A model generated the notes under the pieces. The model was given only the letters and a program-made list of their open reading frames with translations, made no database searches and was not told the origin of the DNA. Shown here piece by piece: positions 1-11,364 of a stretch of DNA of 64,000 bases (position 1 is the first letter of the stretch; the number at the start of each line of letters is the position of its first letter). A program made the position numbers and the translations under genes. Source of the stretch: Saccoglossus kowalevskii (Eukaryota > Hemichordata > Enteropneusta > Harrimaniidae). Location: positions 58,374 to 122,373 of the forward strand of contig NW_003130860.1 of the NCBI RefSeq assembly GCF_000003605.2, in the 5' to 3' direction.

Positions 1-661
1 ATAAATAACAACATTTTACTGTGATGTCACCGGAAAAGTTGTGCACAAATGAGGTTTGAGGTAAAGTAATAGTTACAGCCATGAACATATTTACAATTAT
101 ACTGCATTTGAAATAACTGCATAGTGTGCAGAGGATAGACAAATAGATCATTGGAGTATAACTGGGCAAGGATTTTCCTAGCTTGATTAGAGTACCAATT
201 TCTCATTAATATTCATGACTTTATCAATATTCATGAATGATTAATATTCATGATTGTCATCTTTGTATCTTAGTATTAGTTGTTATTTAACTACTTTAAT
301 TAAATTAATCTGCTTTGATAAAATAAAGATTGGATTCAATATTTTTCGCAATCTCATCTAAGATACATATCCTGAGATCTCTATCCTGACAGGTTTTGTT
401 TTAAAGCATGTCATTAGTTACAGCAGGTACAATAATTTTATCTCTTTTCGAATTGTAATTGAACGCTAATCAGTCACTAGTCAGTCGAGTGAGATTAAAA
501 TAAAAACACATTAGGTTGCGGACACTGTAGATTGATTTTGAACAGTACGTCAATTTCCATTCATGTTCTGTTTCGTGTATTTTTTTTTTTTACATCGTGT
601 TAATTTGTGTGTTAAAATAAGACAAGGATTGTCTACTGACACCCATCTTGTTAAAATGACG
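1..661. other. AT-rich intergenic stretch, no gene seen
   Basis: No coding signal on either strand. Between about 200 and 255 the short motif ATTCATGA and its variants recur several times within 50 bases. Nothing else stands out. Confidence 0.5.
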
Positions 662-678
662 TCAACAATTTACAGGTA

Positions 679-1178
679 CAGTGGCCCTCGCTAAGTCGGG
701 ATCCAAGCAAAAAACGTGACTTATTGAGAGTCGCGAATTACCAAGGGGTCTCGTGAAAGGAGGTTTATGCATTGAGAATGGATAAAAAGCACATACATTT
801 TGTTTGTATACACACATGGGTTTATTCATAGCATGTTTTTTTTGTTGAACAACATCACAGCGTCCATGTCCACATGGATTCAACCCATTGCAGTGAGTTT
901 TATGGAGCTATATCAAACGGGGCTTGCCGAGAAGTACGTAAAGTCGCAACTTCATACTCCTGTCGACACCTTGTGTCAGGCCACCGTCACGCCATTAGAT
1001 ATTAAGTTGTCTCCTCTAGCTCTTTAATGGCCAATTAAATACTTGATGCAATGAAACAGTAATTCTTTTACTTCAAAACTGCCTTCAAAACACAACAGAA
1101 TTTTTTGGGACCATCCAACTACCCGCGACTTCGCCGAAAACATGACTTACTGAGACACGACTTAGCGAGGGGCCACTG
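679..1178. mobile_element. Non-autonomous TIR element, Tigger/pogo-like ends, ~500 bp
   Basis: The left end begins CAGTGGCCCTCGCTAAGTCG. The right end is the inverted match, ending CGAGGGGCCACTG, so the terminal inverted repeats agree over about 20 bp with one indel. TA precedes the left end; CA follows the right end, which may be a decayed TA target duplication. Ends of the form CAGTGG with TA targets are typical of pogo/Tigger-type elements of the Tc1/mariner superfamily (family knowledge). No transposase is encoded. The interior carries an open frame described separately. Confidence 0.75.
866..1027 (+). pseudogene. Possible ionotropic glutamate receptor exon fragment, broken
   Basis: A pyrimidine-rich tract ending in ACAG stands just before this open stretch, like a 3' splice site. 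The translation contains STWIQPIAVSFMELY, then GLAEKYVKS, then a Cys and the string PLDIK before a stop. This order resembles the end of the ligand-binding domain of ionotropic glutamate receptors: a Trp/Pro 'SPW..P' element, a helix 'ILELQ..G', a KWW-like segment, a conserved Cys, then 'LDIK..AGVF' leading into M4. The stop falls where the Gly-Val-Phe and membrane helix should begin, so the fragment is truncated. It lies wholly inside a TIR element. The similarity is judged by eye from short motifs; it could be chance. Confidence 0.35.
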
Positions 1179-1189
1179 CAATATAAACA

Positions 1190-2500
1190 ATAGAATTTTA
1201 TCGAGTGGCAACTTTTGTTCTGTTTGGAAATTATAAGTGGCCGACACCAGAAAGCATGGTCAGAATCCTGGTAGGACGTAAAAAGATGTGAAAGCCTGTG
1301 AGGTATAGAAAAGCTTTCAGCAGGTAATGTTAATGAAATTAAAACATTTCTAGTATTTGTTATCCTGATTCCACGATGAGAAGGGGAAACGTTTGTTATA
1401 GATGCACTTTCCCTGGTACACAGGTGTGCAATTAGCAGGTGACAGACAAGGTAATTAAAATAAACTCCCTAAGGTGCTGTTAATATTCCCAGACCACTTA
1501 AGTTATTAATAAAATTAAATGAAATAATAAGTTCATATTTCAGTCTGACAATTGATTCATCGTTCTCTTTCAGCTCAAAACAGAGAGACGAGACTTACTG
1601 CCACAGCTGGAATTCATTTGTAATTATTATTCTGTTTTTTTTTTTTTGTTTTTTTTTTATTTATTTATTGTTATTTCATAAAAATAATAAAATACACACA
1701 CAAATAATAAAACAAAAAAAACACGGAAAACAAAAAAAAACATGAAAGAGAAGAAAAATGACATATGTTCATAGTAGCTGATCTAATATACTCCAATATA
1801 ATCTGAAAGCGTTTGATTTTACATTGTATATCCTTATTTTGTACATATCTATTTTCTTTTGGTATGCTAAAACTGTTATTTTAAACTGTTCTCATTTTCG
1901 AGAGATGAATTTTTTTTACAAATTCATGAGTAACTGAAAGTCTGTACTAGTGTAATTGTTATTGCAGTTTCTAGATAGAAATAAAAAGACTCAACAATCA
2001 TTAATGTTTTTTTTTGTCTGATGCTGATTAATAGAAGTGAAAATTTGACTGTTCTCAGCTCATCATTTTTCAAACCTTTTTATGAACATAATCCATTCTA
2101 CATAGCAGAAAACTATCATCACACTAGAAACTCATTGAAGTAATTAATCTAGAAGTAATTAAACAACTTCTTTATTCCAAGTCCCTGACCAAATTTTGCG
2201 ATAATTTCACCATGGAAACCAGTGGAAAGAATATGGCAGTCAGAAATTTACTAAAATGATTTATTGAAGATGTTTTTGAAGATTATTTTATGATTCATCC
2301 AAATTCCAATAATTTAAAACAAGAAAGTTGGTACAGCAGCGGTATTGCGTCTTACACATTTGACAAATTCATTCGGAAATAAAGACCCAGCATTGTCCAT
2401 TAATTTGTGTGTTATAAATCCCCACTATCAGAATTAGAGGTTTTTATGATGTTATAGTTTTACAATATCTAACAGTAATATAAACCTCTGTTCACAAGTA
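1190..2500. other. AT-rich intergenic stretch, no gene seen
   Basis: No coding or RNA gene recognised. A block of poly-T followed by A-rich runs with a short CA repeat lies at about 1630-1745 and could form a weak hairpin. Confidence 0.5.
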
Positions 2501-2514
2501 AAATCAATTTAAAA

Positions 2515-2712
2515 ATTTAACTAAATTATCAAAAATTTGTAAATAATTTATTATAAATTTTTTATGAATAATTTAAACAATAATTAATTTCCCACAGCAT
2601 CATATTGTGGAGTTTACCCTCACAAATATTATAGAAAATTTTTATCCAATATCCTGTGGGGAATTCATTATTATTCATTATTTATAATAAATTGTCATAA
2701 ATTATTTAAGCA
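2515..2712. repeat. Fold-back (long inverted repeat) element
   Basis: Two arms of about 70-80 bases, rich in TTATTATAAAT and ATGAATAAT, face each other. They close at TTTCCCACAG (about 2590) and CCTGTGGGGAA (about 2655). The transcript or single strand could form a long AT-rich hairpin. It has no coding content and is probably a decayed palindromic MITE. Confidence 0.6.
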
Positions 2713-2772
2713 AAATGTGAGATAGACGGCTAATCTGCATATAATTAGCTAACAAGTCATTAAAAATGACAC

Positions 2773-3790
2773 AGTCCCTGTTAAATTTTTGAAAGTTGTC
2801 TTTGTGCTCGTCATATTAAAGCGAAGGGGTTGTCGCGAGCGTGTCCTTGAAACTTGAGTCCCAAGTGGCATATACAACAGATTGTTTGTTTACATCAAAA
2901 CACGTGTTCCGTGTAGTAGTAATATGGCCAAAAATAAAAACAGCTGTTATTCGGCCATCTTTGATCTGATTATGAAACAAACTGACATGTATGATGTATG
3001 TGTCAAATAGGAATGAAAATGGTACATAAATTGTGGAAATATAGTAGTAAGGCCAAAAAGTCAGTTGGCTGTCAATCGGCCATCCTTGATCAGATTTGGA
3101 ACAAATTGTCATGGACATGTATCTTAACATGTATTAAGTATGTGCCAAATTTGAATGAAAACTGACAAAGCACGTCCAAGGTACCGCATATAAAAAACAA
3201 AACAAGATGCCTGCCAGTCCTCAATCTGTGATCCAATTGCGAAAGTAATCGTCATGGACATGTATCCTAAAATGTATAATCTATGTACCAAGTTTGAATT
3301 AAAACTGACAAAGCAAAATACAACATTTTCAAAAAACAAGATGGCTGCCAGTCGGCCATTTTGAATCAAATTGCTAAACCACTGCATGTGCATATGTCCC
3401 ACATAAGGTACTAGGCAAATGCAAAGAATGAACTGAATTGGTCCAAAGGATTCTGAAATATGACTCTGGACAGATTGACACACAGACGGACGGACAGACG
3501 GACGGACGGTCGAAGGACATGTATCTCTAACATGTATACCAAGTTTGAATGAAAACTGACAAAGCATGTCCAAAATACAACATTTTCAAAAAACAAAATG
3601 GCTGCCAGTCGGCCATTTTGAATTGAATCGCTAAACCACTGCATGTGCATATGTCGCACATAAAGTACTAGGCACATGCGAAGAATGATCGGGATTGGTC
3701 CAAAGGATTCAGAGATATGACTCCGGACGGGCGCACGGACGAAGACCAAATTATAAGTCCCCATTTTCGGACTTTATCCGAACGGGGACT
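2773..3790 (+). mobile_element. Non-autonomous DNA element with terminal hairpin, copy 1
   Basis: It starts AGTCCCTGTT and ends AACGGGGACT, a 10-bp inverted terminal repeat with one mismatch. The right end carries a subterminal palindrome (3757-3790) in which AGTCCCC and CGGGGACT flank TTCGGAC...TCCGAA. Inside, a unit of about 142 bp recurs, seen as GGACATGTATC at 3113 and 3255, each followed by AAAACTGACAAAGCA and a TGCCAGTC segment. No transposase frame is present. A second copy follows at 3894. Confidence 0.75.
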
Positions 3791-3893
3791 AAAAAATGTG
3801 TAATGTAAATTCCTAGATAATTTGAGGAAAGAAACAACAGTAGATAGGTGAAACACCGAAAACTACTTGTGAACAAGTCATTGAAAATGACAC

Positions 3894-5330
3894 AGTCCCC
3901 GTTAAGTTCTCTTTGTGCTCATCATATTAAAGCGGAGGGATTGTCGCGAGTGTGTCCTTGAAACTTGAGTTCCAAGTGGCGTATACAACAGATTGTTTAT
4001 TTACATCAAAACACGTGGTTCGTGTCATAGTAATATGGCCAAAATAAAAACAGCCGTTATTCAGCCATCTTTGATCTGATTATGAAGCACACTGATATGT
4101 ATGATGTATGTGCCAAATACGAATGAAAATGGTACATAAATTGTGGAAATATAGTAGTAAGGCCAAAAAGTCAGATGGCTGTCAATCGGCCATCCTTGAC
4201 CAGATTTTGAAACAAATTGTCATGGACATGCATCTTAACATGTATAAAGTACATGTACATTGTATGTGCCAAATTTTAATGAAAACTGACAGAGCACGTC
4301 CAAGATACTACATAAAAAAACAAAAACAAGATGCCTGCCAGTCAACCATCTTTGATCCAATTGCGAAATAAATCGCCATGGACATGTATCCTAACATGTA
4401 TAATCTATGNNNNNNNNNNNNNNNNNNNNNNNNNNNNNNNNNNNNNNNNNNNNNNNNNNNNNNNNNNNNNNNNNNNNNNNNNNNNNNNNNNNNNNNNNNN
4501 NNNNNNNNNNNNNNNNNNNNNNNNNNNNNNNNNNNNNNNNNNNNNNNNNNNNNNNNNNNNNNNNNNNNNNNNNNNNNNNNNNNNNNNNNNNNNNNNNNNN
4601 NNNNNNNNNNNNNNNNNNNNNNNNNNNNNNNNNNNNNNNNNNNNNNNNNNNNNNNNNNNNNNNNNNNNNNNNNNNNNNNNNNNNNNNNNNNNNNNNNNNN
4701 NNNNNNNNNNNNNNNNNNNNNNNNNNNNNNNNNNNNNNNNNNNNNNNNNNNNNNNNNNNNNNNNNNNNNNNNNNNNNNNNNNNNNNNNNNNNNNNNNNNN
4801 NNNNNNNNNNNNNNNNNNNNNNNNNNNNNNNNNNNNNNNNNNNNNNNNNNNNNNNNNNNNNNNNNNNNNNNNNNNNNNNNNNNNNNNNNNNNNNNNNNNN
4901 NNNNNNNNNNNNNNNNNNNNNNNNNNNNNNNNNNNNNNNNNNNNNNNNNNNNNNNNNNNNNNNNNNNNNNNNNNNNNNNNNNNNNNNNNNNNNNNNNNNN
5001 NNNNNNNNNNNNNNNNNNNNNNNNNNNNNNNNNNNNNNNNNNNNNNNNNNNNNNNNNNNNNNNNNNNNNNNNNNNNNNNNNNNNNNNNNNNNNNNNNNNN
5101 NNNNNNNNNNNNNNNNNNNNNNNNNNNNNNNNNNNNNNNNNNNNNNNNCGCTAAACCACTACATGTGCATATGTCCCGCATAAAGTACTAGGCACATGCA
5201 AAGAATGAACGGGATCGGTCCAAGGGATTCTGAGATATGACTCCGGACGGACACACGGACGCACGGACACACGAACGGACGGAGACCGAATTATAAGTCC
5301 CCGTTTTCGGACTTCGTCCGAACGGGGACT
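3894..5330 (+). mobile_element. Non-autonomous DNA element with terminal hairpin, copy 2 (contains gap)
   Basis: It starts AGTCCCCGTT and ends AACGGGGACT, with the same interior order as the copy at 2773 in the same orientation. The stretch shared with copy 1 begins about 20 bases before the terminal repeat, at AACAAGTCATT (2751 and 3872), so the duplicated unit may be slightly longer. Positions 4410-5148 are N and interrupt the internal subrepeat region. Open frames running through the N stretch are artefacts. Confidence 0.75.
4410..5148. other. Assembly gap (739 N)
   Basis: Unsequenced bases inside the second hairpin-ended element. The matching part of copy 1 spans only about 340 bp. Either copy 2 has more internal subrepeats or the gap length is approximate. 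Confidence 0.99.
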
Positions 5331-5361
5331 AAAAACAGTACTGGCACACTGAATTATTTTG

Positions 5362-5702
5362 TCTTATGCATGACCCATGTGGAACCATAAAGGTCACACA
5401 TCCTGGTACTTATGTAGAACCCCTAAAGGTCACACATCCTGGTACTTATGTAGAACCCCTAAAGGTCACACATCCTGGTACTTATGTAGAACCCCTAAAG
5501 GTCACACATCCTGGTACTTTATGCAGAGCCCCTAAAGATCACACATCCTGGTAATTTATGCAGAGCCCCTAAAGGTCACACATCCTGGTACTTATGTAGA
5601 ACCCATAAAGGTCACACATCCTGGTACTTTATGCAGAGCCCCTAAAGGTCACACATCCTGGTACTTTATGCAGAGCCCCTAAAGGTCACCCATCCTGGTA
5701 TT
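5362..5702 (+). repeat. Tandem array, 36/37-bp unit, 9 copies
   Basis: Units start with GGTCACACATCCTGG at 5392, 5428, 5464, 5500, 5537, 5574, 5610, 5647 and 5684. The early units are 36 bp; later ones are mostly 37 bp because of an added T (ACTTTATG). Upstream, CTTATGCATGACCC (5362) matches the inverted end of a related element at about 26695-26710 in MRPL37 intron 5. The 36-bp units give a 12-residue repeat in one frame, which breaks at the first 37-bp unit, so it is not a protein gene. Confidence 0.9.
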
Positions 5703-8121
5703 TTCTTGTAACAAACATTTAATATATTAAACATTGATTTTTAGTCATGTTTAAACTTTTTTGAACTTTAATAACAAATGAAAGATATTAGAAAACCAAG
5801 TAGCACAATTATTTTAATTCAGACATCAATATTATGATTTAAACTTTTCTGCATCTAAATAAGAGTACAACTCATGTTTTCGTAATCGATGAAGTCTATT
5901 CAAGCTAAAAATGTGATATTACAACCATGAAAAGTTTTAAATAATTCTTCAAACATCAGTTTATCACAAAAAAATGATTAATTTCCTGCTTAAAGTAAAC
6001 AAAATAAATTGGTACAATCGAGCTTTTTGATTGGCTAACTTATCAGATCAAAGGATGTATAAAACATGGCGGATATCGTTCCGCATCGAGTGTTCATATG
6101 CAACTGAAAACATTCTCCTTCAATAAAATGAAGTTGAATTTTACTTGCATTTCATAGCAAACCAACGAAATTTTTTTTTGTATTTTATTATAATCACGGC
6201 TGATTAGTTATCAACATTTCAACTCTATAACAAGTAATGTATTCGCTTTTGAAATGACTGGATTACATTATTGTGATCATTTGTTAATAAGCATTTTTTT
6301 ACTTGTCGATACCAGCTAAATTAAAGCCAATGCACATTACATTTTTTTGCATAGTATTTTTTTGTTATTAAGTAGAAATACAAAAAAACCTTAAATATTT
6401 CATTTGTGACACCTATTTTGAATCTAATTCACTCGTGCCTGACATTTCAAATATGGTGATCCCTTAATGAGAATACTTATGGTAACCCTGGTCCACACTG
6501 AGATATGGCCTAAATTTTTACTCAAAGATTTGTAGGAGGAGATACATTTGGCGCAAAGGTAGGAAACAATCAGTTTTTTTGGCTATTGCCATGAAAATGG
6601 TGGGGCAGGAATTTGTTCAGATTTTTCCACCTTACTAGAGTGCAGGTGTGACTTGCCTCTCAAGTTTTAACATAATCACCCCAGCCAAAAATAAACCACA
6701 AAAGACCTAATACGTATGTGTTGACAGACACACAAACAGACAAGTGGACGGACGTAGTGATTATAAGGGCAATCCTAGCTTGAATACGTCTCTCCCCAGT
6801 ACTCAACTTGCCGACACAACTTGATTTTTGGAATTCCATTGTGAATGAAGATCCTTACAAAATCCCCTCTGCTAAAGGGCACACTGCTGGAATGTGTCAT
6901 TTGCAGAGCTGATACGTCTGTGAGGATGCAATGAATCACCAAAGCTGAGATCTAATACAACTAGAGCCAGCTGAGTCAGCAAGTTATTGACCACACACAC
7001 ACACACACGAACAGATGTGGACATAATGACATGAATTATTTTTATTTCACTTGAATAATACTAAAAATAAATTAGCAAAACAATATCCTGTAAAATTTTG
7101 CCACAAATACAACGTGTCTGTTGAAGTAAATGAAATGCAGAATTAAAATAAAATGATTTTTTAATTCAGGAGAAAAATTCCTATAAAAATAATATACAGC
7201 ATCACTTTATTTTATATTCCTGACAAAGATCAAATTTATATGCATATAGTGAATACATGTAGTGTTAATTTTGTTTTTAATAATCATTTTTATTAGATTA
7301 TAAATATAATTATGCTAAAAAAAAGATTTTGTTTCTTGTCCTAGGAAGAATTGCTGATAGTTTAATTTTTTTTTCAATCTTTTTTTTATTTATTTTTGTA
7401 TTAAGATTACTTAATACCATAACAACAAGATATAAGTTCAACATTTATTAAACAATATTTTTGATAACATGTATTAAGGTTTGATTTGGAGCAACAAAAC
7501 ACTTTCTGAAACAGAAAACAAAACATTTTTTAATTCTACCATATGTGGTGCACTTCACCAGCATCCACAATTGGCCAAAAAAATATGCAGGTTTTAAACA
7601 GATACGTATGTTGACAAAAAACAAAACCTATTTTTGTCTGGCCTTATATACAGTTTCTATCTATTCCTACATACTGATGCATCATGGGTAGAAGACAGTT
7701 TTGGGTAAACTTGATTTAAAACCCAAAAACATTATTCTGGGCATTTTGTTTTTTAAAATCAATGCTCATATTCTTTTTAATTTTAATTTTGAAACACAAT
7801 ACAAATTATTTTATTTTTCCATGGAAATTATATTTTTTCAAATATTTTTAACTGACACCAGAAACATTCATCAGACATAGTTTCCCTAACACGGCCTCAG
7901 GTTTGTTTCCTTTTACCTACCCAGGATAAATATTATAGTGCATTCATTAGCAGACAGTTTTATAAACACTGCATCAAGTTTCTACTCTAAAAATCATTAA
8001 GGTGAGTCAGTCTAATTGATTAGGTAATCCACTGAAATTATAATGGAGGTATATGAAGTTATTGCTTTAGCTTTTATATAGTAAGTCCTGATAAGACAGT
8101 GCAACAGTACTGCCAATATAA
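5703..8121. other. Intergenic stretch, no gene seen
   Basis: AT-rich with many A or T runs. A short CA repeat lies near 6992-7008. No exon, RNA gene or intact transposon was recognised. Confidence 0.45.
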
Positions 8122-8324
8122 TACTGTGGAATACTTTATTTTCACTGGAATTAATTTTTGCTGAAAAGGTTTTTTGGGCATTTTTTATGGAATTTATTTT
8201 CACTGATTTTTGATGAGTTTAATGTGAAATATAGGAAAAAAAGTATATTTGCTGGATTTTATTTTCATGGAATCATCCCTTCAGCGAAAATAAATTCCAA
8301 GCGAAAATAAAGTATTCTACAGTA
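8122..8324. mobile_element. Palindromic TA-flanked MITE, copy 1
   Basis: It runs from TACTGTGGAATACTTTATT to AATAAAGTATTCTACAGTA, with arms that are near-complete reverse complements for about 50 bases (GGAATTAATTTTTGCTG against CAGCGAAAATAAATTCC). TA CTGT and ACAG TA ends suggest a TA target duplication, as in Tc1/mariner-type MITEs. Confidence 0.85.
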
Positions 8325-9529
8325 TTCTAATTAGATACCCGGTACTGTAAACTGCCTAAATTTTGCAAGTGATAATTTTTTATGAATTACACATGGTAAT
8401 GTATTGTGGAATTTCTAGCAGTGACAATTATGCTGTTTACTATATTTTCAAATATGGGACCCTTTTCTGTTTTTCTGCTTCCAAAGCTGTTTATTAAACT
8501 CTATCATTAAATCTCTATAAACTGTTGTAACATATTTGTTTTTTTAAGCTGATGTAAAGGGAAAGCACATATTCAATGAGAACACACTAAGAGTGTGTTT
8601 ACATAATTAACCCTACATTAAGGAGGGTCAGTCCTGTTTAAATAATTACAATATATGCAATCATGAATGTAAACTTATTCAGGAGAGTACATACAGTCAT
8701 GAACCTTAATTCCATGATACTGTGAACCACTTTAATTTTGTGAGTAATAATTTTTTGCGAATTTAGAGTGTCAGGGACTTTTATGAAATTTTGTCTTCAA
8801 GAATGCCATCAAAATGTAAAAATTTCTAGCAGTGAAAATTAATCGGTTTATTAGTATGGATTAATATAATTGGTAAATGTAATTTACCCCAGACGTTAAC
8901 ATCCATGAATTGTTTACATGACTTCCTTCCTATGTTTTGTCTGTGTACCCCGATAGCTATATCCGACTTCTTGAATTTCTATCCAATTACCGATCAGAGA
9001 CCCCTTGTACAATACGAACATGAAACCAACTCATTGTAGTTTCTCATAATGACGATGATAGAATTTTAACTCCAAGCATAATTGGTGTTGTAGGCATCAC
9101 TGTGTTAATTAATTTATCATCTTAGAACCACAGACACATAAATAATTTCTAATCAGTGTACACATCAGTTCACAATGAACCAAACAATTTTCTGTCTGGT
9201 ACTTAATATTTAATTAAGTATTTAATTTCACAACCAGGGATTTGTTTAAACAAGGGAACAGGGGTGCAGCGCCCTCATGCCATGGCCATGTGCCCCCTTA
9301 CCCTGGGGAGCAGATCCACTGGCAACCATAAAATTCTGATTGACCAGGGATCACATGTGGCCAGAGTCTTCAACTGTGACCTGTCTGATAGTAATTTGGC
9401 CACAAGGAAGCCATAGAATGCTCCATTTTAACTTATCACACCCTGGTAGGGAGAACCCTATCTCCCCCACTTGGTGGCTCTGCTGAATTGCAGTGCTCCC
9501 TCTTGCAATTTTTTTCTAGAAAAACTGAC
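8325..9529. other. Degenerate repeat fragments, no gene seen
   Basis: Two related stretches (about 8341-8440 and 8716-8860) both contain TACTGT, a TAATTTTTT core and TTTCTAGCAGTGA, so they are copies of one decayed repeat. The segment 9235-9510 is more GC-rich and looks like a diverged repeat without a recognisable end pair. Confidence 0.45.
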
Positions 9530-9625
9530 TACTGTAAAATACTTATTTTAGCTGGAATTAATTTTTGCTGAAAAGACTTTTTGAATGTTTTGTATGGAAT
9601 TTATTTTCACAGAATTTAAAAGCCA
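9530..9625. mobile_element. Palindromic TA-flanked MITE, left-end fragment
   Basis: TACTGTAAAATACTT and GGAATTAATTTTTGCTG match the left arm of the family seen whole at 8122 and 24272. The right arm is missing. Confidence 0.7.
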
Positions 9626-10693
9626 GTGAATAATTATCTCACCTCCCCTGATATACTGTAAAACATGTTTAAAAAGCGGCATGCAATTTAAGCGAATTGT
9701 CGTAAAATGACGTAATAGCGAAATGTTGATTTAGCAAATCTCTCTTGTCATTGTTGATTTCTTTGTTTGGCGGCCATTTTGAATTGATAATAAAGTCATT
9801 AGCGAATCAGTTCTCTCGCTAAAATCGTGAAAAAAGACATGCTCGCGAAAAAGACATAAGGTAGATATTGGCTGTTGCTGATAATGATTGCATTTGAAGA
9901 AAAGTGCAGACTCAGACTGTAAAACGGGACTATTTTGTGAATTTGTGATGAAAAGAGGAAAGTGCTGGTGAAAAGGTTAAACTATACAAATCAGCATGCA
10001 ATTCACATCTTATTTTATTTTACTGTATAACAATCAAATGCACCAAGTTGCGAAAATATTGATTTTTTTGTACTGAAATTAAAAGGATATATAGAAGAAC
10101 ATAACCACTACATCACAAGCAGAGGATTGAAAAATAGTTTTTTGCAATTTGATTTGTGAATCTGCATTTCGTGTTAATTGGGTAGTTTATCGGTGATTTG
10201 TACATTTTATTAACTGGAAGGTCATCAGACAACACTTCGTAACTGTTACGAGAACTACACCTAATCCAACTATTATAAGAGAGATTAACCTAATCCATAA
10301 TCCACTTGGGATTATCGCAAAATCTAATTTATCACAACAAGAGACACATGACTTGGGTACCAGCTGGTAAAGTGTCTTTTCAAAATCAGCAGCCTCATTA
10401 GAATTCCATATATACAATTTGATAAATGACATTATTGCTTCATTAAATACACCTTTCAGATGAGTCTTACCGAGAGAGCAATTTGTGACGTGGTAAAGCG
10501 AAAGAAGTAATGGCAATCACATCATTATGTTGTGATCTATTGTTGCTTATCAATAAAGAAATAAAGTTTCTGAGAAATTCAAACGAACTTGCACGATTAG
10601 CAGCACACACGTACTTACGTAAATTAGTTATATTTATGATCGTAATAATTCATATTTTAATGAATATGTATACAATTATTGTAATTATTAGTT
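9626..10693. other. Intergenic stretch, no gene seen
   Basis: A minus-strand open frame of 109 codons (10187-10516) lies here, but it matches no family I know and such lengths arise by chance in this base composition. No other signal. Confidence 0.4.
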
Positions 10694-10905
10694 TACTGTA
10701 GAATTCTTTATTTTCGATTGGAATTAATTTTCGCTATTTTCACTGAAGGAATTATTCAGTAAAAATAAAATCCAGCAAATATACTTTTTTGTGTATATTT
10801 TACATTCAAATTGTCAAAAATCAATGAAAATAAAATCCATAGAAAACACTCAAAAAGTGTTTTCAGTGAAAATTAATTCCATCTAAAATAAAGTATTTCA
10901 CAGTA
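10694..10905. mobile_element. Palindromic TA-flanked MITE, copy 2
   Basis: It starts TACTGTAGAATTCTTTATT and ends AAGTATTTCACAGTA. The central part AAATCCAGCAAATATACTTTTTT matches other copies. About 212 bp, inverted relative to the 8122 copy. Confidence 0.85.
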
Positions 10906-11252
10906 TGTTATGTTTCAATACACAGAGCAGGGTTTGCGCAAGTGTCTCGGCAAGACGAGTCCCACTTACAAAATTTTAAGAAATTGAAATTTGACCCTTT
11001 ATAACTTTATTAGAGATTTGAACCCGGCTTGCCTGAAAAACTGGGTCCCTCTTCAATAATTGGAGTCTGGGAAGCAAAATATGGGGTTAACGCAATCCCT
11101 GCAGAGGATACACAGAGTAAACTAAATTGCTGTCATTCTTACTTCTTTGCATCTCTCCTATGTTATACTAATAGAACTGATTAGTTGCTAAATGTTTTTT
11201 TTTGGGTTTAAAAAAATATCCTGAGCAATATCCAGCACACCTAGGAAACTAA

Positions 11253-11300
11253 TACTTGCTCTATTAGTAGCATAGACATTTACCTTAATGCCATGGATTT
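11253..11300 (+). repeat. Dispersed repeat fragment (TTGCTCTATTAGTAGC family)
   Basis: CTTGCTCTATTAGTAGCATA followed by GACATTTACC matches segments at 38431, 51018 and, inverted, 58206. Confidence 0.55.
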
Positions 11301-11364
11301 TATAGATAATAGTATGGAATCAGAATATAGAATTTTTCTATATTTTACATTTAACTAAAGTTGA

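Noticed and set aside
4331-5191. Long open frames of 258-286 codons
   Set aside because: They run through the N gap; nearly all residues are undetermined.
2773-5330. Helitron
   Set aside because: The 3' hairpin and CTAA are suggestive, but the hairpin overlaps the terminus and the ends form an inverted repeat, unlike Helitrons.
10187-10516. 109-codon minus-strand open frame with a hydrophobic segment
   Set aside because: No family resemblance. It carries a donor-like GTAAGA internally, but no partner exon was found.
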